Shown: piece after piece, positions 35,846 to 45,739 of the stretch
How the letters are laid out: every line of letters begins with the position of its first letter
How positions within the stretch are numbered: the stretch's first letter is position 1
Origin: Azoarcus sp. DD4
GTDB lineage: Bacteria > Pseudomonadota > Gammaproteobacteria > Burkholderiales > Rhodocyclaceae
Reading direction: 5' to 3'
NCBI RefSeq assembly: GCF_006496635.1
Contig: NZ_CP022958.1
Location: 372,001-436,000 of the forward strand
DNA: 64,000 nt
The notes under the pieces: generated by a model
Told to the model about the DNA's origin: nothing
Databases searched by the model: none
Seen by the model: only the letters and a program-made list of their open reading frames with translations
Made by a program: the position numbers and the translations under genes

Positions 35846-37651
35846 CTACCGCAGCGCGGTGTCGAGGATGCCGGCGAAAGCCTCCGCCTTCATGTAGCCC
35901 ACCACGCGCAGGCCGTCGCGCTCCTGCCCGGCGGCATCGAAGAAGATGATGCCCGGCGGGCCGAACAGGCCGAAGCGCTTGAGCAGCGCCTTGTGCGCCT
36001 CGCTGTTGGCGGTGACGTCGGCCTTGAGGAGCAGCATCCGGTCCATGCGCGCGGCCACCTGCGCGTCGGGGAAGGTGTAGCGCTCCATCTCCTTGCAGGA
36101 CACGCACCAGTCGGCGTAGAAATCGAGCATTACCGGCCTGCCGGCGCTGGCCAGGCGGGCGTCCAGCTCGGCGATCGAGTCGACCTTCTCGAACGCCGGC
36201 GCAGCCTTGGCTGCCGCGGCTTCGGCGCGCAGCACCGCCAGCGGCTGCAGCGGGTCGCGCGAGCCGGCGAGGGCGCCGATCAGCATGGCGGCGCCGCTTA
36301 TAGCCAGCACCACGCCCACGCCCTTCCAGAAGCGTTGCCAGCCCTTGGCCTGCGGCGGCAGCGGGTCGAGCGCATGCAGGAAGATGCCCGAGAACAGCAG
36401 CAGCGCCGCCCATGCGAGCATGCCGGCGAGCGGCGGCAGCACCGGCATCAGCAGCCAGATCGCCACGCCGAGCAGGATCACGCCGAAGGCCTTTTTCACG
36501 CCGTCCATCCACGGGCCGACCTTGGGCAGCACCGAGCGCGTCGCCATGCCGACGGCGAGCAGCGGCGCACCCAGCCCCAGGCCCATCGCGAACAAGGCTC
36601 CACCGCCCAGCACCGCATCGCCGCTGCGGGCGATGTAGAGCAGGGCACCGGCCAGCGGTGCAGCGATGCAGGGGCCGACGATCAGCGCCGACAGCGCGCC
36701 CATCGCGGCCACGCCGCCGAGGTGGCCGCCCTTGTTGTGGCTGGCGGTGTCGGCGATCCGGCTTTGCAGTGCGTTCGGCATCTGCAGTTCGTAGAAGCCG
36801 AACATCGACAGCGACAGCAGCACGAAGACCAGCGCGAAGGCGGACAGCACCCAGACGTTCTGCAGTGCGGCGACCAGCAGCGTGCCCGACAGCCCGGCCG
36901 CGACGCCGGCAGCGGCGTAGGTGGCCGCCATGCCCAGCACGTAGGCGATCGACAGCGCAAAAGTGCGCCCGCGCGACAGGTGCTGGCCACCGCCGACGAT
37001 GATGCCCGACAGGATGGGGATCATCGGGAAGTGGCAGGGCGTGAAGGCGAGCAGCAGGCCGAAGCCGAAGAAGCTGGCCAGCACCAGCGGCACGCTGGCG
37101 TCGCGCAGCAGGCCGGCGATGCGGCCGCTTTCATCGCCCGTGCCGGCGGTATCCGCACCGGCGTCGGCCGGCGAGGCTTGCGCCAGCGCGCGATCGAGCA
37201 GGCTGCCGCTGCCCGCAGCGGGCACGGCGTCGAGATCGATGGAGGCGCGCTGCGGCGTCGGCGGGTAGCACACGCCGCCGTCCCAGCAGCCCTGGCTGCT
37301 CACCGTGAGTTCGAAGCGGCGCACGCCGGGCGGGGCGCTGACCGGCAGCAGCATGCGCAGTTCGCCGCGGTAGGTCTCGACCTTACCGAAGAATTCGTCG
37401 TCCTTGATCTTGCCCGGCGGCCGCTGGGCCTCGCCCAGCGTCACCGTGGCCGGTTCGGCGCTGAAGCGGAACTTGTTGCCGTAGAGGTAGTAGTCCCTGG
37501 CGATGTCGAACACCACTTCCACGGTCTGGCCGTCGAAGGCCTGGGCGCGCATCGCGAAAGCCTTTTCCGGCTGGATGGGTTCGGCGGCGTGGGCGGAGAG
37601 GGCGAGCAGGCTGGCGACGAGGGCGAGCAGGGTCAGCAGGCGGTGGATCAC
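35846..37651 (-). CDS. dsbD: Thiol:disulfide interchange protein DsbD
   Basis: A 601-aa DsbD with GTG start and Sec signal peptide (to about residue 22). The periplasmic alpha domain carries a Cys pair (GCWDGGVCYPP), the membrane beta domain has eight helices with Cys in FTPCHFPMIP and VGPCIAAPL, and the C-terminal thioredoxin-like gamma domain has CVSC. All redox cysteines are present. It passes electrons from cytoplasmic thioredoxin to periplasmic isomerase and cytochrome c maturation partners. It sits next to cutA, a common pairing. Confidence 0.94.
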   Translation of the reverse strand: MIHRLLTLLALVASLLALSAHAAEPIQPEKAFAMRAQAFDGQTVEVVFDIARDYYLYGNKFRFSAEPATVTLGEAQRPPGKIKDDEFFGKVETYRGELRMLLPVSAPPGVRRFELTVSSQGCWDGGVCYPPTPQRASIDLDAVPAAGSGSLLDRALAQASPADAGADTAGTGDESGRIAGLLRDASVPLVLASFFGFGLLLAFTPCHFPMIPILSGIIVGGGQHLSRGRTFALSIAYVLGMAATYAAAGVAAGLSGTLLVAALQNVWVLSAFALVFVLLSLSMFGFYELQMPNALQSRIADTASHNKGGHLGGVAAMGALSALIVGPCIAAPLAGALLYIARSGDAVLGGGALFAMGLGLGAPLLAVGMATRSVLPKVGPWMDGVKKAFGVILLGVAIWLLMPVLPPLAGMLAWAALLLFSGIFLHALDPLPPQAKGWQRFWKGVGVVLAISGAAMLIGALAGSRDPLQPLAVLRAEAAAAKAAPAFEKVDSIAELDARLASAGRPVMLDFYADWCVSCKEMERYTFPDAQVAARMDRMLLLKADVTANSEAHKALLKRFGLFGPPGIIFFDAAGQERDGLRVVGYMKAEAFAGILDTALR

Positions 37652-37706
37652 GGCAAGGCAGGTCCGGAGGGGTTCGGTGGGGCGCCGGGTGCTGCGGCGC
37701 CCGTGC

Positions 37707-38030
37707 TCAGTTGGGCGCGGCCTCGACGGCGACCCAGTCGAGGTAGGCCGGCAGGCCGCGCTCAACAGGGACCGCGACGATCTCGGGAAGTTCGTAGGGG
37801 TGATGGGCGCGGATCACCGCTTCGAGCGCCGGGTAGCGCGCAGCGGCGGTCTTGATCAGCAGCGGCACTTCGGTGGCGGTTTCGACCTGTCCCTGCCACC
37901 GATACACCGAGGTGCAGGGCGCGAGGATGTTCACGCAGGCGGCGACGCGCTCTTCCACCACGCGCGCGGCCAGGGCGGCCGCGTGTTCGGCGTCGGGCAG
38001 GGTGGTGATGACGATCAGGGTGTCGGTCAT
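37707..38030 (-). CDS. cutA: Divalent-cation tolerance protein CutA
   Basis: A 107-aa trimeric ferredoxin-like protein (VVEERVAACVNILAPCTSVYRW; HPYELPEIVAVPVERGLPAYLDWV). CutA proteins are linked to copper tolerance, exact role uncertain. It lies 55 bp upstream of dsbD on the same strand. Confidence 0.92.
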   Translation of the reverse strand: MTDTLIVITTLPDAEHAAALAARVVEERVAACVNILAPCTSVYRWQGQVETATEVPLLIKTAAARYPALEAVIRAHHPYELPEIVAVPVERGLPAYLDWVAVEAAPN

Positions 38031-38076
38031 GGCGACGGCTCCGCGGCGAGCGCCCGTCCGCATGCTGCCGCAGCAG

Positions 38077-39321
38077 TCAGTCCGGCAGGGCGATCTGGTT
38101 GTCGGTGCTGAACTGGTAGTCGTGGAAGACGTGCTCGGCGCTGAGGATGCGGTAGCTGCCATCCTCGTTGCGGCGGGTGGTGTCCTTCAGCCGGTAGGTG
38201 TACTGGCCACAGGTCCAGCACTCGAAGTTGCGCATGTGGGTGCACAGGCAGGTCTTGTCCCACACCTTGACCTTGCGCGCTTCCGGGTGCGCCGCCACTT
38301 CGCGGTTGTAGGCCTCGATGTACTGGCAGTTGCCGGAGGCGTCCAGCAGATAGCCGTAGGCTTCGCAGTTCGGACGGATGCCGTCGCCGATCGCCGGGCT
38401 GTTCTTCAACATGCGCATCGGGTAGCCGGTGGGCGAGATCTGGTTGACCTCGATGTCCTGCTCGCTTGCCTTGAAGTACTCCTGCTGCACGTCTTCCGGC
38501 AGGCCGCATTCCTCGGTCACGGTGAAGCGGGTCGCCACCTGCACGGCGGCGGCGCCCATTTCCAGGAAGCCGACCGCGTCCGAGCCGGTGAAGATGCCGC
38601 CGGCGGGGATCAGCGGGATGTCGAGCTGCTCGGCCTTCAGCCAGTCGCGGATCTCGGCGACGATGGTGGCGAGGTCGTACTTGGCCCAGTCCATGCCGAA
38701 GCCGAGGTGGCCGCCGGCCAGCGGGCCTTCGACCACGACGTAGTCGGGCAGGCGGCCGGTACGGCCGTTTTTCTTCAGGAAGAGCTGCAGCGCACGCAGC
38801 GAGGACACGATGATGCCCAGCTTGACGTCGTTGAAGCGGGGGTGGTCCTGGATCAGCGCGAAGGAGCCGAGGTGCAGGCCGGCGGCCAGCGTGATGCCGT
38901 CGATGCCGGCATCCAGCGCCGCCTGCAGGCGCACCCGCAAGGTTTCCTTCGGCCCGTTCATCGTCAGCTTTTCCATGCAGTTGATGAAGACCAGGCCGTC
39001 ACCGCGCTTGGCTTCCATCGTCCTGCCGACATGCAGCGCGGTGGCTTCGGCGAGCAGGCCGAGGTCGAACTGCACCACCGACTTGTCGGAATTGGCGACG
39101 TTGAACTTGTACTGCTGCAGCTTGTTCTTGACGTACTTGGTGTTGAAGCGGCGGTCGGAGACCGTGGGCACCATCGCGTCGGAAATATGGCCGATGCCGC
39201 CCAGGCGGGCAGCTTCGAGCGACAGCTCGGCGGTCGAGATGTCGACCCCCATGCCGCCCACCATGATGGGCACCAGTTCCTTAGAGCCCAGCCGCAGGCG
39301 AAAATCATCGACGCGCTTCAT
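38077..39321 (-). CDS. Nitronate monooxygenase-like flavoprotein with a C-terminal cysteine cluster
   Basis: A 414-aa FMN-dependent TIM-barrel protein of the nitronate monooxygenase (2-nitropropane dioxygenase) family: PIMVGGMGVDIS near 18-29, GLHLGSFALI, VVEGPLAGGHLGFG and PAGGIFTGSDAVGFLEMGA are FMN/substrate motifs. The C-terminal ~80 residues go beyond the catalytic barrel and contain CLCTHMRNFECWTC, a CxC-x7-CxxC pattern that could bind zinc or an iron-sulfur centre. Physiological substrate is unknown. Confidence 0.8.
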   Translation of the reverse strand: MKRVDDFRLRLGSKELVPIMVGGMGVDISTAELSLEAARLGGIGHISDAMVPTVSDRRFNTKYVKNKLQQYKFNVANSDKSVVQFDLGLLAEATALHVGRTMEAKRGDGLVFINCMEKLTMNGPKETLRVRLQAALDAGIDGITLAAGLHLGSFALIQDHPRFNDVKLGIIVSSLRALQLFLKKNGRTGRLPDYVVVEGPLAGGHLGFGMDWAKYDLATIVAEIRDWLKAEQLDIPLIPAGGIFTGSDAVGFLEMGAAAVQVATRFTVTEECGLPEDVQQEYFKASEQDIEVNQISPTGYPMRMLKNSPAIGDGIRPNCEAYGYLLDASGNCQYIEAYNREVAAHPEARKVKVWDKTCLCTHMRNFECWTCGQYTYRLKDTTRRNEDGSYRILSAEHVFHDYQFSTDNQIALPD

Positions 39322-39489
39322 GTGCTTCCGTTTCCGTTTTTCCGCAATCCGGCATTATCGCTCGGCAGCGGATGTAGGTGGAGCTTTATCGTCGTTTGGT
39401 CGTTGCAAATGCGGCTTTCGTTGATGCGGCGCAAAAATGCGCGGCCGCGGCCGGAGCAACCGGCGCGCGGCCAGCCTGCATCGTCCGGC

Positions 39490-40617
39490 TTACAGGCGGA
39501 TGAAGGCGCGCAGCTTGTCCAGCAGCTTGTCGCCCATGCCCTTCACCATGCGCAGGTCCTCGATGCGCTGCCACGGGCGGCCGGCGACGATGGCTTCGGC
39601 GACGCGCGTGGGCAGACCCTTGATCGCGGCGATACGGTCCACCGGATCGTGGTTGATCGACACCGTGTTCTTGTCGGCGCTGGCCGCCGGGCGACGCGCG
39701 GCGCCGGACTTGGCCGCGCGCTTGGCTGCGCGCTTGTCGGCCGGGCGCGCCGCGGCCGGTTCGGCGACTGGCGCCGGTACTGCATCGGGCGCCGGTGCTG
39801 CATCGGGCGCCGGTGCTGCCGCCTGCTCGACGGCATCGACGGTGTCGAGGTCGTGGGCGATGGGCGCTGCGGCAAGCGTCGAGTGCAGCGGACCGTCCAC
39901 CGGCAGGGCGAAATTGCTGTAGTCGCGGGTCAGGTAGCCGTTGCCTGTCCATTCGCGCAGCATCAGGGCGAAGTGCCAGCTGCCGGCGGGCAGGCTGGGC
40001 CGGGGCAGGGTGCGTGCCACGTCGGTCCATTCCGCCTGACCGGCCAGACTCCCCAGCGCGACACTGCCGAGCTGGATGCCGCTGAAGGCGCCGCCGCGAT
40101 AGGGAGCCGGCAGGGCCCACAGTTCGAGTGCAAGCGTGCCGCTGAGGTTGTCCGCCGGGCGCGGATTGAACACGCGGCCCACCTGGATCGCGATGCCGTC
40201 CTCGTCGATCCGGTAGCCGGCCGTGCCGTCCAGGCTCGGCTGCACGAAAGCGATGTCGCAGGGGAAGTCGGCCTGATCGAGCACGCGGACGCCGATGCCG
40301 TCGTCGGTTGCGAGCACCAGGCTGAGCCGGTGCTCGCCCTTGCCGGCCGGCGGGTGGGCGGCCGCGGTGGCGTGCAGGCGGATGCGGCCATCCGGGCCGG
40401 CGCCGTCGACACGGCAGACTGCTTCGGCCAGCTTCACGCGGCCGGTGTCGGCCGCAGCGGCCCACAGCTGCAGCAGCCAGGGCCGGCTGGCGGCGTATCC
40501 CGCGTCCTGCACCAGGATGTCGGCGCCGAGGCTGACGAAGTCGCCGTCGAAGGCGTAGCGGCTGGTGTCGAGTCGAGCGGGCTGGGCGGAGGCCGGAATG
40601 GCGTCGTGGCTGTACAT
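39490..40617 (-). CDS. Helix-hairpin-helix protein with an Ala/Pro-rich linker
   Basis: A 375-aa protein I do not recognise as a named family. The N-terminal ~240 residues are two similar-looking beta-rich blocks (FDGDFVSLGADILVQDAGY, DEDGIAIQVGRVFNPR) without signal peptide. An Ala-Pro-rich linker (APAPDAAPAPDAVPAP, coded by an 18-bp tandem repeat) and a Lys/Arg-rich stretch follow. The last ~60 residues are a ComEA-like helix-hairpin-helix (IAAIKGLPTRVAEAIVAG; LRMVKGMGDKLLDKLRAFI), which binds DNA or RNA without sequence specificity. It might be a regulatory or assembly factor. Confidence 0.7.
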   Translation of the reverse strand: MYSHDAIPASAQPARLDTSRYAFDGDFVSLGADILVQDAGYAASRPWLLQLWAAAADTGRVKLAEAVCRVDGAGPDGRIRLHATAAAHPPAGKGEHRLSLVLATDDGIGVRVLDQADFPCDIAFVQPSLDGTAGYRIDEDGIAIQVGRVFNPRPADNLSGTLALELWALPAPYRGGAFSGIQLGSVALGSLAGQAEWTDVARTLPRPSLPAGSWHFALMLREWTGNGYLTRDYSNFALPVDGPLHSTLAAAPIAHDLDTVDAVEQAAAPAPDAAPAPDAVPAPVAEPAAARPADKRAAKRAAKSGAARRPAASADKNTVSINHDPVDRIAAIKGLPTRVAEAIVAGRPWQRIEDLRMVKGMGDKLLDKLRAFIRL

Positions 40618-40923
40618 GGCGAGGTGGCCTGCGAATGAAAAGGGCGCGATTCTCCGGCAGCGAAGGTCGCTTGTAAAATGAAAAATGTATTAAATTTCAA
40701 TGCACTGGCATGGTGCTGCGGTCATGCACCGTTGCAGTGCCGATGTCGTGAATCCGACATCGTGAAGCTCTGCCTGCCCCAGGCCGGGCAGGGTGGCCAC
40801 GCGTCGATGGCGGCGCCGGAGCGGAGGCGGATACGACCTGAGTAATAGGCCACAGCAGCGTAGAGGCGCATGCCCTATCATTCTTACGCTGTGGAAAAGG
40901 CCCGTCTCACTTAATTTCGTCAT
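40618..40923. other. Intergenic region before the diguanylate cyclase, with a hairpin
   Basis: About 306 bp with no supportable gene. A perfect 8-bp inverted repeat (CGATGTCG/CGACATCG, six-base loop) is at 40741-40762 without a T-run, and an AT-rich patch is at 40677-40701. The region probably holds the promoters of both divergent genes. Confidence 0.5.
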
Positions 40924-43900
40924 ATGTCAGATCGCAACGGGCCGATTTCCCGTTTTTTCCGTCGTCGCAATCTCCCGCTGCTGATGCGCGTGTCCGCCGC
41001 CTGGCTGATCCTGGCGCTGGCGCTCGCCATCTACTGGGTGATGCTGTTCGACAGCCATGCGACGCAGCGACGCGATGCCAGTGCCCAGACGCGGCTGCGG
41101 GCGGCGCAAACCGCACAGGCGATGGCGCTGCATATCGACTCGTTGATCGGCGACATCGACTACATGGCGCGCAATCTCGCCAATGCCTGGACGGGCACCA
41201 ACCCGGCGCATTTCCGCAATGTGGTGGCGACCGCCGGGGCGGCCTTGCCGGCCGGTGCCCTGGTGCAGGTCAGCGTCGCCGATCGTGACGGCAGGATGGT
41301 CTACTCCAGCCTCGACCGGCCCGACGCGACCTCGACGGTGGCGGTGTCTATCGCCGACCGCGAGCATTTCAAGGCGCACCTCGACGGCGCCGCACCGCGG
41401 CTCTTCATCAGCCACCCGGTGCGCGGCCGGGTGTCGCAGCGCTGGTCGGTACAGTTCTCGCGGCCCATCGTGGTCGACGGCCGGCTGGCCGGCGTGGTGG
41501 TGGTGTCGATCTCTCCCGAATACCTGTCCAGATCCTTCCACGAGATCTTTCCCGACGACAGCGACGTGGTGCTGCTGCTGCGCGACGACGGCAGCTACCT
41601 GGCGCGCTCCCACCGGCTGGACGAGGTGCTCGGCCGCTCGGTGCCGCCGGAGCGCTCCTTCCTCGCCGACAGGGCGCAGCCCAGCGGCGCCTACGACATC
41701 GTTTCTCCCGTCGACGGGGTGGCGCGCTGCTATGCCTGGCATCGCGCGAGCGCCTATCCGGTGCTGATCAGCCTGGGGCTGGACAAGGCCCACGCGCTGG
41801 CGCCGGTGGAAGCGGTCATCCACGACGGCCGCCAGCGCAATCTCATCGGTTCGGTGCTGCTGGTGATCGCAGCGCTGTGGATTACCTGGCTGTTCGTGCA
41901 GAAGCAGCGCCACGCCGCGCGCCTGGCCGAGAGCAGCGAGCGGCTGGAACTCGCCTTGAGCGGTGGCGACCTCGGCGCCTGGGACTGGAACGTGAGCACT
42001 GGCGTCACCCGTTTCGACACGCGCTGGGCGCAGATGCTGGGTTACCGGGTGGACGAGCTTGCTGCCGACGTGTCGACCTGGGAGAAACTGGTCCATCCGG
42101 ACGACTGGAAGGTGATCCATGCCGCGCTCGGTGCCCACTTGCGCGGCGAAGCGCGGCTATACGAGTCGGAACACCGCCTACGCCACCGGGACGGCCACTG
42201 GGTATGGGTGCTGGACCGCGGCCGGGTGGTGGCGCGCGACGACAAGGGCGCAGCGCTGCGCGTGGTCGGCACGCATCTGGATATCACCGAACGCAAGGAA
42301 GCGGAGGCCGTGCGGGCGGAGCTGCGCGGCCGCATCGCCAAGCTGGTGGCCGAGGTGCCGGGCGTCATCTACCAGTACCTGTTGCGGCCGGACGGCACGA
42401 GTCACTTTCCCTACGCCAGCCCCGGTATTGCCGACATCTACCGGGTGACGCCGGAAGAGGCGGCCGAGTCCGCCGACAAGGTCTTCGCCAACCTGCATCC
42501 CGACGACGTGGAGCGGGTGTCGGCATCGATCCGGCAATCCGGCGAGCAGCTGTCGACCTGGCGGTGCGAGTACCGGGTGCGCTTTGCCGACGGCACCGTG
42601 CGCTGGCTGCTCGGCCAGGCCAACCCCGAACGTACCGCGGACGGGGGTACGCTGTGGCACGGCTACATCCACGATGTGACCGCGGCGCACGCGGCGTCCG
42701 AGGCCCTGCAGCGCAGCGAGGAGCGCCTGCGCCTGACGGTGGCGGCGGTGCGCGACGGGCTGTGGGAATGGGACATGCGCAGCGGCAGCCTGCGCTGGGA
42801 TGCGCGCTGCTACGAGATGCTGGGGCTGGCGCCGGACAGCACCGGCCTGTCGATCGACGACTGGGCGGATCGGCTGCATCCGGCCGACCGCGAACGCACG
42901 CTGGCCAGCCTGCACGCCCAGATCGGGAAGCAACGCCACGATGCGTCGGTCGCGTCCGACGAATTCCGCATGCGAACCGCGTCCGGCGAGTGGTTGTGGG
43001 TGGAAGGCCGCGGCCGGGTGGTCGACTGGGAGGGGGCCGAACCGCTGCGGATGATAGGCACCTACAGCGACATCAGCCAGCGCGTCGCCGACGCGCAGCT
43101 GCGGCGCGCCCTGCTCGACCAGGGCGCGGCCGCGATCTTCGTCGCCTCGTGCGAGCGCCGGGCGCTCTACGCCAATGCCCGCGCGCGCGAACTGTTCGGA
43201 CTGCCGGGCGAGGATATGACGGGTTTCGATTTCCGCCGCCTGCATGTGAGCGAGGCGAGCTACCGTGATTTCGGCAGCCAGTACGGCCAGTTGCGGGCCA
43301 CGGGCGCGATGCGCTGCGAATGGCCGGTGGTCGATGCGCTGGGCCGCACCCGCTGGTTCGACGCCAGCGGCACCCTGCTCGATCCGGAGCAGCCCGATGG
43401 CGCGGTGATCTGGCTGCTGATCGACATCACCGAACGCTACCTGGCCGAAGCGGCACTCGAAACCGAACGCATGCGCCTCACCACCCTGCTCGAACGCTTT
43501 CCCGGCGGCGTGCTGGTGGAGGACGCGAACAAGCGCATCGTGATGGCCAACGAAAGCCTCTGCCAGTTGCTCGACCTGCCCTGTACGGCGTCGGCGCTGC
43601 CGGGCTTGGGTCAGGACGCCCTGCGCCAGCTGGGCGGCGAGGCCGGCCTCGGCTGGCTGCGCAATCCGGGGTCCGGCCCGCAGCGCGAACAGCGTCGCAC
43701 CATCGAGGTGGTCGGTGAGGGCGGGCGCAACCTGGAGATCGACTGGGTGCCTATCCTGCGCGAGCAGGACGACCTCGGCCACCTCTGGCTGGTACGCGAC
43801 ATCACCGAGCGCAAGCAGCGCGAAACCATGCTCGCCACCCTGGCCTCCACCGATGCGCTGACCGGCTTGCCCAATCGCCGCGCCTTCATGGCCAGCCTGG

Positions 43901-44337
43901 AGCAGGCGATGTTCGATCGGGCGGGTGAGCCGGTCCGGCGCGGTGTGCTGCTGATGCTGGACATCGACCATTTCAAACGCATCAACGACAGTTATGGCCA
44001 TCCGGTCGGCGACCGCGTGCTGCAGCACGTTGCCGAACTCATCCGTCACAGCCTGCGCAGCAGCGACGTGGCCGGCCGCCTCGGCGGCGAGGAGTTCGCG
44101 GTGCTGCTGCCCGGCACCACGCTGGAAGATGGCCGGCGTCTGGCCGAACGGCTGCGCGCAACCCTGAGCTTCAACCCGGCGAACACCGACGCCGGCAGCG
44201 TCACCGTCACGGTCAGTATCGGCGTGACGGCGCTGGCGTCCGACGTCACCGCCAGCGCCGCGCTGGTACGCGCGGATGCCGCGCTCTACGCCGCCAAGGG
44301 CGCCGGCCGCAACCGGGTGTGCGTCGCCGAGGCCTGA
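40924..44337 (+). CDS. Multi-PAS diguanylate cyclase with periplasmic Cache-type sensor
   Basis: An 1137-aa membrane protein. A first membrane helix (about 20-42), a periplasmic Cache-like sensor (about 45-300), and a second helix (about 305-325) come before five PAS/PAC-like segments (about 340-460, 470-590, 600-725, 730-845, 850-965). The C-terminal GGDEF domain has GRLGGEEFAVL, so the active site is intact, and RSSD five residues before it is a complete inhibitory I-site. It should make c-di-GMP in response to an external small molecule plus cytoplasmic signals. No EAL domain is present. Confidence 0.92.
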   Translation: MSDRNGPISRFFRRRNLPLLMRVSAAWLILALALAIYWVMLFDSHATQRRDASAQTRLRAAQTAQAMALHIDSLIGDIDYMARNLANAWTGTNPAHFRNVVATAGAALPAGALVQVSVADRDGRMVYSSLDRPDATSTVAVSIADREHFKAHLDGAAPRLFISHPVRGRVSQRWSVQFSRPIVVDGRLAGVVVVSISPEYLSRSFHEIFPDDSDVVLLLRDDGSYLARSHRLDEVLGRSVPPERSFLADRAQPSGAYDIVSPVDGVARCYAWHRASAYPVLISLGLDKAHALAPVEAVIHDGRQRNLIGSVLLVIAALWITWLFVQKQRHAARLAESSERLELALSGGDLGAWDWNVSTGVTRFDTRWAQMLGYRVDELAADVSTWEKLVHPDDWKVIHAALGAHLRGEARLYESEHRLRHRDGHWVWVLDRGRVVARDDKGAALRVVGTHLDITERKEAEAVRAELRGRIAKLVAEVPGVIYQYLLRPDGTSHFPYASPGIADIYRVTPEEAAESADKVFANLHPDDVERVSASIRQSGEQLSTWRCEYRVRFADGTVRWLLGQANPERTADGGTLWHGYIHDVTAAHAASEALQRSEERLRLTVAAVRDGLWEWDMRSGSLRWDARCYEMLGLAPDSTGLSIDDWADRLHPADRERTLASLHAQIGKQRHDASVASDEFRMRTASGEWLWVEGRGRVVDWEGAEPLRMIGTYSDISQRVADAQLRRALLDQGAAAIFVASCERRALYANARARELFGLPGEDMTGFDFRRLHVSEASYRDFGSQYGQLRATGAMRCEWPVVDALGRTRWFDASGTLLDPEQPDGAVIWLLIDITERYLAEAALETERMRLTTLLERFPGGVLVEDANKRIVMANESLCQLLDLPCTASALPGLGQDALRQLGGEAGLGWLRNPGSGPQREQRRTIEVVGEGGRNLEIDWVPILREQDDLGHLWLVRDITERKQRETMLATLASTDALTGLPNRRAFMASLEQAMFDRAGEPVRRGVLLMLDIDHFKRINDSYGHPVGDRVLQHVAELIRHSLRSSDVAGRLGGEEFAVLLPGTTLEDGRRLAERLRATLSFNPANTDAGSVTVTVSIGVTALASDVTASAALVRADAALYAAKGAGRNRVCVAEA

Positions 44338-44421
44338 GCCGACGTTGCGGGCGGCGAGCGCACGGCGGGCCGATCGGCGTAAGCTCGCGCTATCCGCCCA
44401 GCCGGCCGCCGTCCCGCCGCC

Positions 44422-44733
44422 ATGTCGCTTTCCGTCTTCGACATCCTCGCCGAACAACGCATCGCCGAAGCCCTGAGGCGCGGCGAGTTCGACCGTCTGC
44501 CCGGTGCCGGGCGGCCGCTGGTGTTCGACGAGGAGCCATTGCTGTCGGCCGAGCAGCGCATGGCCAACCACATCCTCAAGAACGCCGGCATGGCACCGCC
44601 GGAAATCGGCCTGCGCAAGGAGATCGCCGCACTGCGCGCGCAGCTGGAAACGCTGGAGGGCGAGGCGCGCGAGCGGGTGCGGCGCGAACTCGGGCTGCTC
44701 ATCCTGCGGTTGGCGGAAATGCAGCGGCGCTGA
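44422..44733 (+). CDS. DUF1992 (DnaJ-related C-terminal) family protein
   Basis: A 103-aa protein with the DUF1992 signature: LAEQRIAEALRRGEFDRLPG, then GRPLVFDEEP and ANHILKNAGMAPPE. The family is conserved in bacteria and of unknown function. It lies 84 bp after the diguanylate cyclase gene on the same strand. Confidence 0.85.
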   Translation: MSLSVFDILAEQRIAEALRRGEFDRLPGAGRPLVFDEEPLLSAEQRMANHILKNAGMAPPEIGLRKEIAALRAQLETLEGEARERVRRELGLLILRLAEMQRR

Positions 44734-44788
44734 GCTCGGTCATCGTTCGCCAGCGCTGCCGGCTGCGGTCTGCAGCGCCGAAGGTGCG

Positions 44789-45739
44789 TCAGCGCAGGCG
44801 TTCGAAGTCTTCCGCCATGCGCCGGCGCAACGCGGCGTCGGGCAGCGTCCCGGCGAGTGCGCCCATGTTCTCGTGCATGTGCGCCGGCTGCGAGGTGGCG
44901 GGAATGGCGCAGGTCACCGCCGGATGCGAAATGACGAACTTGAGAAAGACCTGCGCCCAGTTCGCACAGCCGATTTCCGCCGCCCAGCCCGGCAGCGGCT
45001 TGCCGCGCACGCCGTCGAACAGCCGGCCGCCGTCTAAGGGCCGGTTGATGATGACAGCGCAGCCGCGTTCGGCCGCCAGCGGCAACAGCCTTTCCTCGAC
45101 TTCGCGGTGCGCGATGTTGTAGGTGAACTGCACAAAATCCAGGCGCTCGCGCCGCATGATGCGCTCGAACGCGGCATGGCGGCTGCCATGCGAGGTGGTG
45201 ATGCCGATGTAGCGCACCCGGCCGTCGGCCTTCATGCGCTGCAGCGTCGGCAGGTGGGCCTCCCAGTCCAGCAGGTTGTGGATCTGCATCAGGTCGAAGC
45301 GCGGCAGCCCCCATAAGGCCAGCGAGCGCGCCATCTGCTGCTCGCCCAGCCACTGCCCCGGCGTCCACACCTTGGTTGCGGAAAACAGCGCCGCCGCGCC
45401 CGGGCTTTGCTGCAGCAACTCGCCCAATACCGCCTCGGCGCTGCCATACATCGGCGAGGAGTCGATCAGCCGTCCGCCGGCGGCGAAGAATTCCTGCAGC
45501 ACTTGCCAGCGCGCGGTGCGCGCATCGGTGTTGCCGCGCCCGCTGCCGATGTCGAAGGTGATCCACGTTCCCATGCCGATGGCCGGCAGGCGTTCGCCGG
45601 TGGAGGGCACTGGACGTGACGATGCGGCGGACTGGGCCGCAGACCGGCGTGGCAAGCCCAGCATGCCCAGCGCCGCCAGCGCCAGAAAACGGCGCCGGCC
45701 GGCATGCGGCGGCAAGGGTGGCGGTGCGGGTTCGTCCAT
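44789..45739 (-). CDS. Tat-exported aldo/keto reductase
   Basis: A 316-aa aldo/keto reductase. The N-terminus has GRRRFLALAALGMLGLP, a twin-arginine signal, so it is probably exported folded with its cofactor. The catalytic tetrad is visible: Asp and Tyr in DSSPMYGSAEAVLG, Lys in SATKVWTPG, His in MQIHNLLDW. Export of an NADPH-dependent enzyme is unusual but occurs in this family. Substrate unknown. Confidence 0.83.
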   Translation of the reverse strand: MDEPAPPPLPPHAGRRRFLALAALGMLGLPRRSAAQSAASSRPVPSTGERLPAIGMGTWITFDIGSGRGNTDARTARWQVLQEFFAAGGRLIDSSPMYGSAEAVLGELLQQSPGAAALFSATKVWTPGQWLGEQQMARSLALWGLPRFDLMQIHNLLDWEAHLPTLQRMKADGRVRYIGITTSHGSRHAAFERIMRRERLDFVQFTYNIAHREVEERLLPLAAERGCAVIINRPLDGGRLFDGVRGKPLPGWAAEIGCANWAQVFLKFVISHPAVTCAIPATSQPAHMHENMGALAGTLPDAALRRRMAEDFERLR

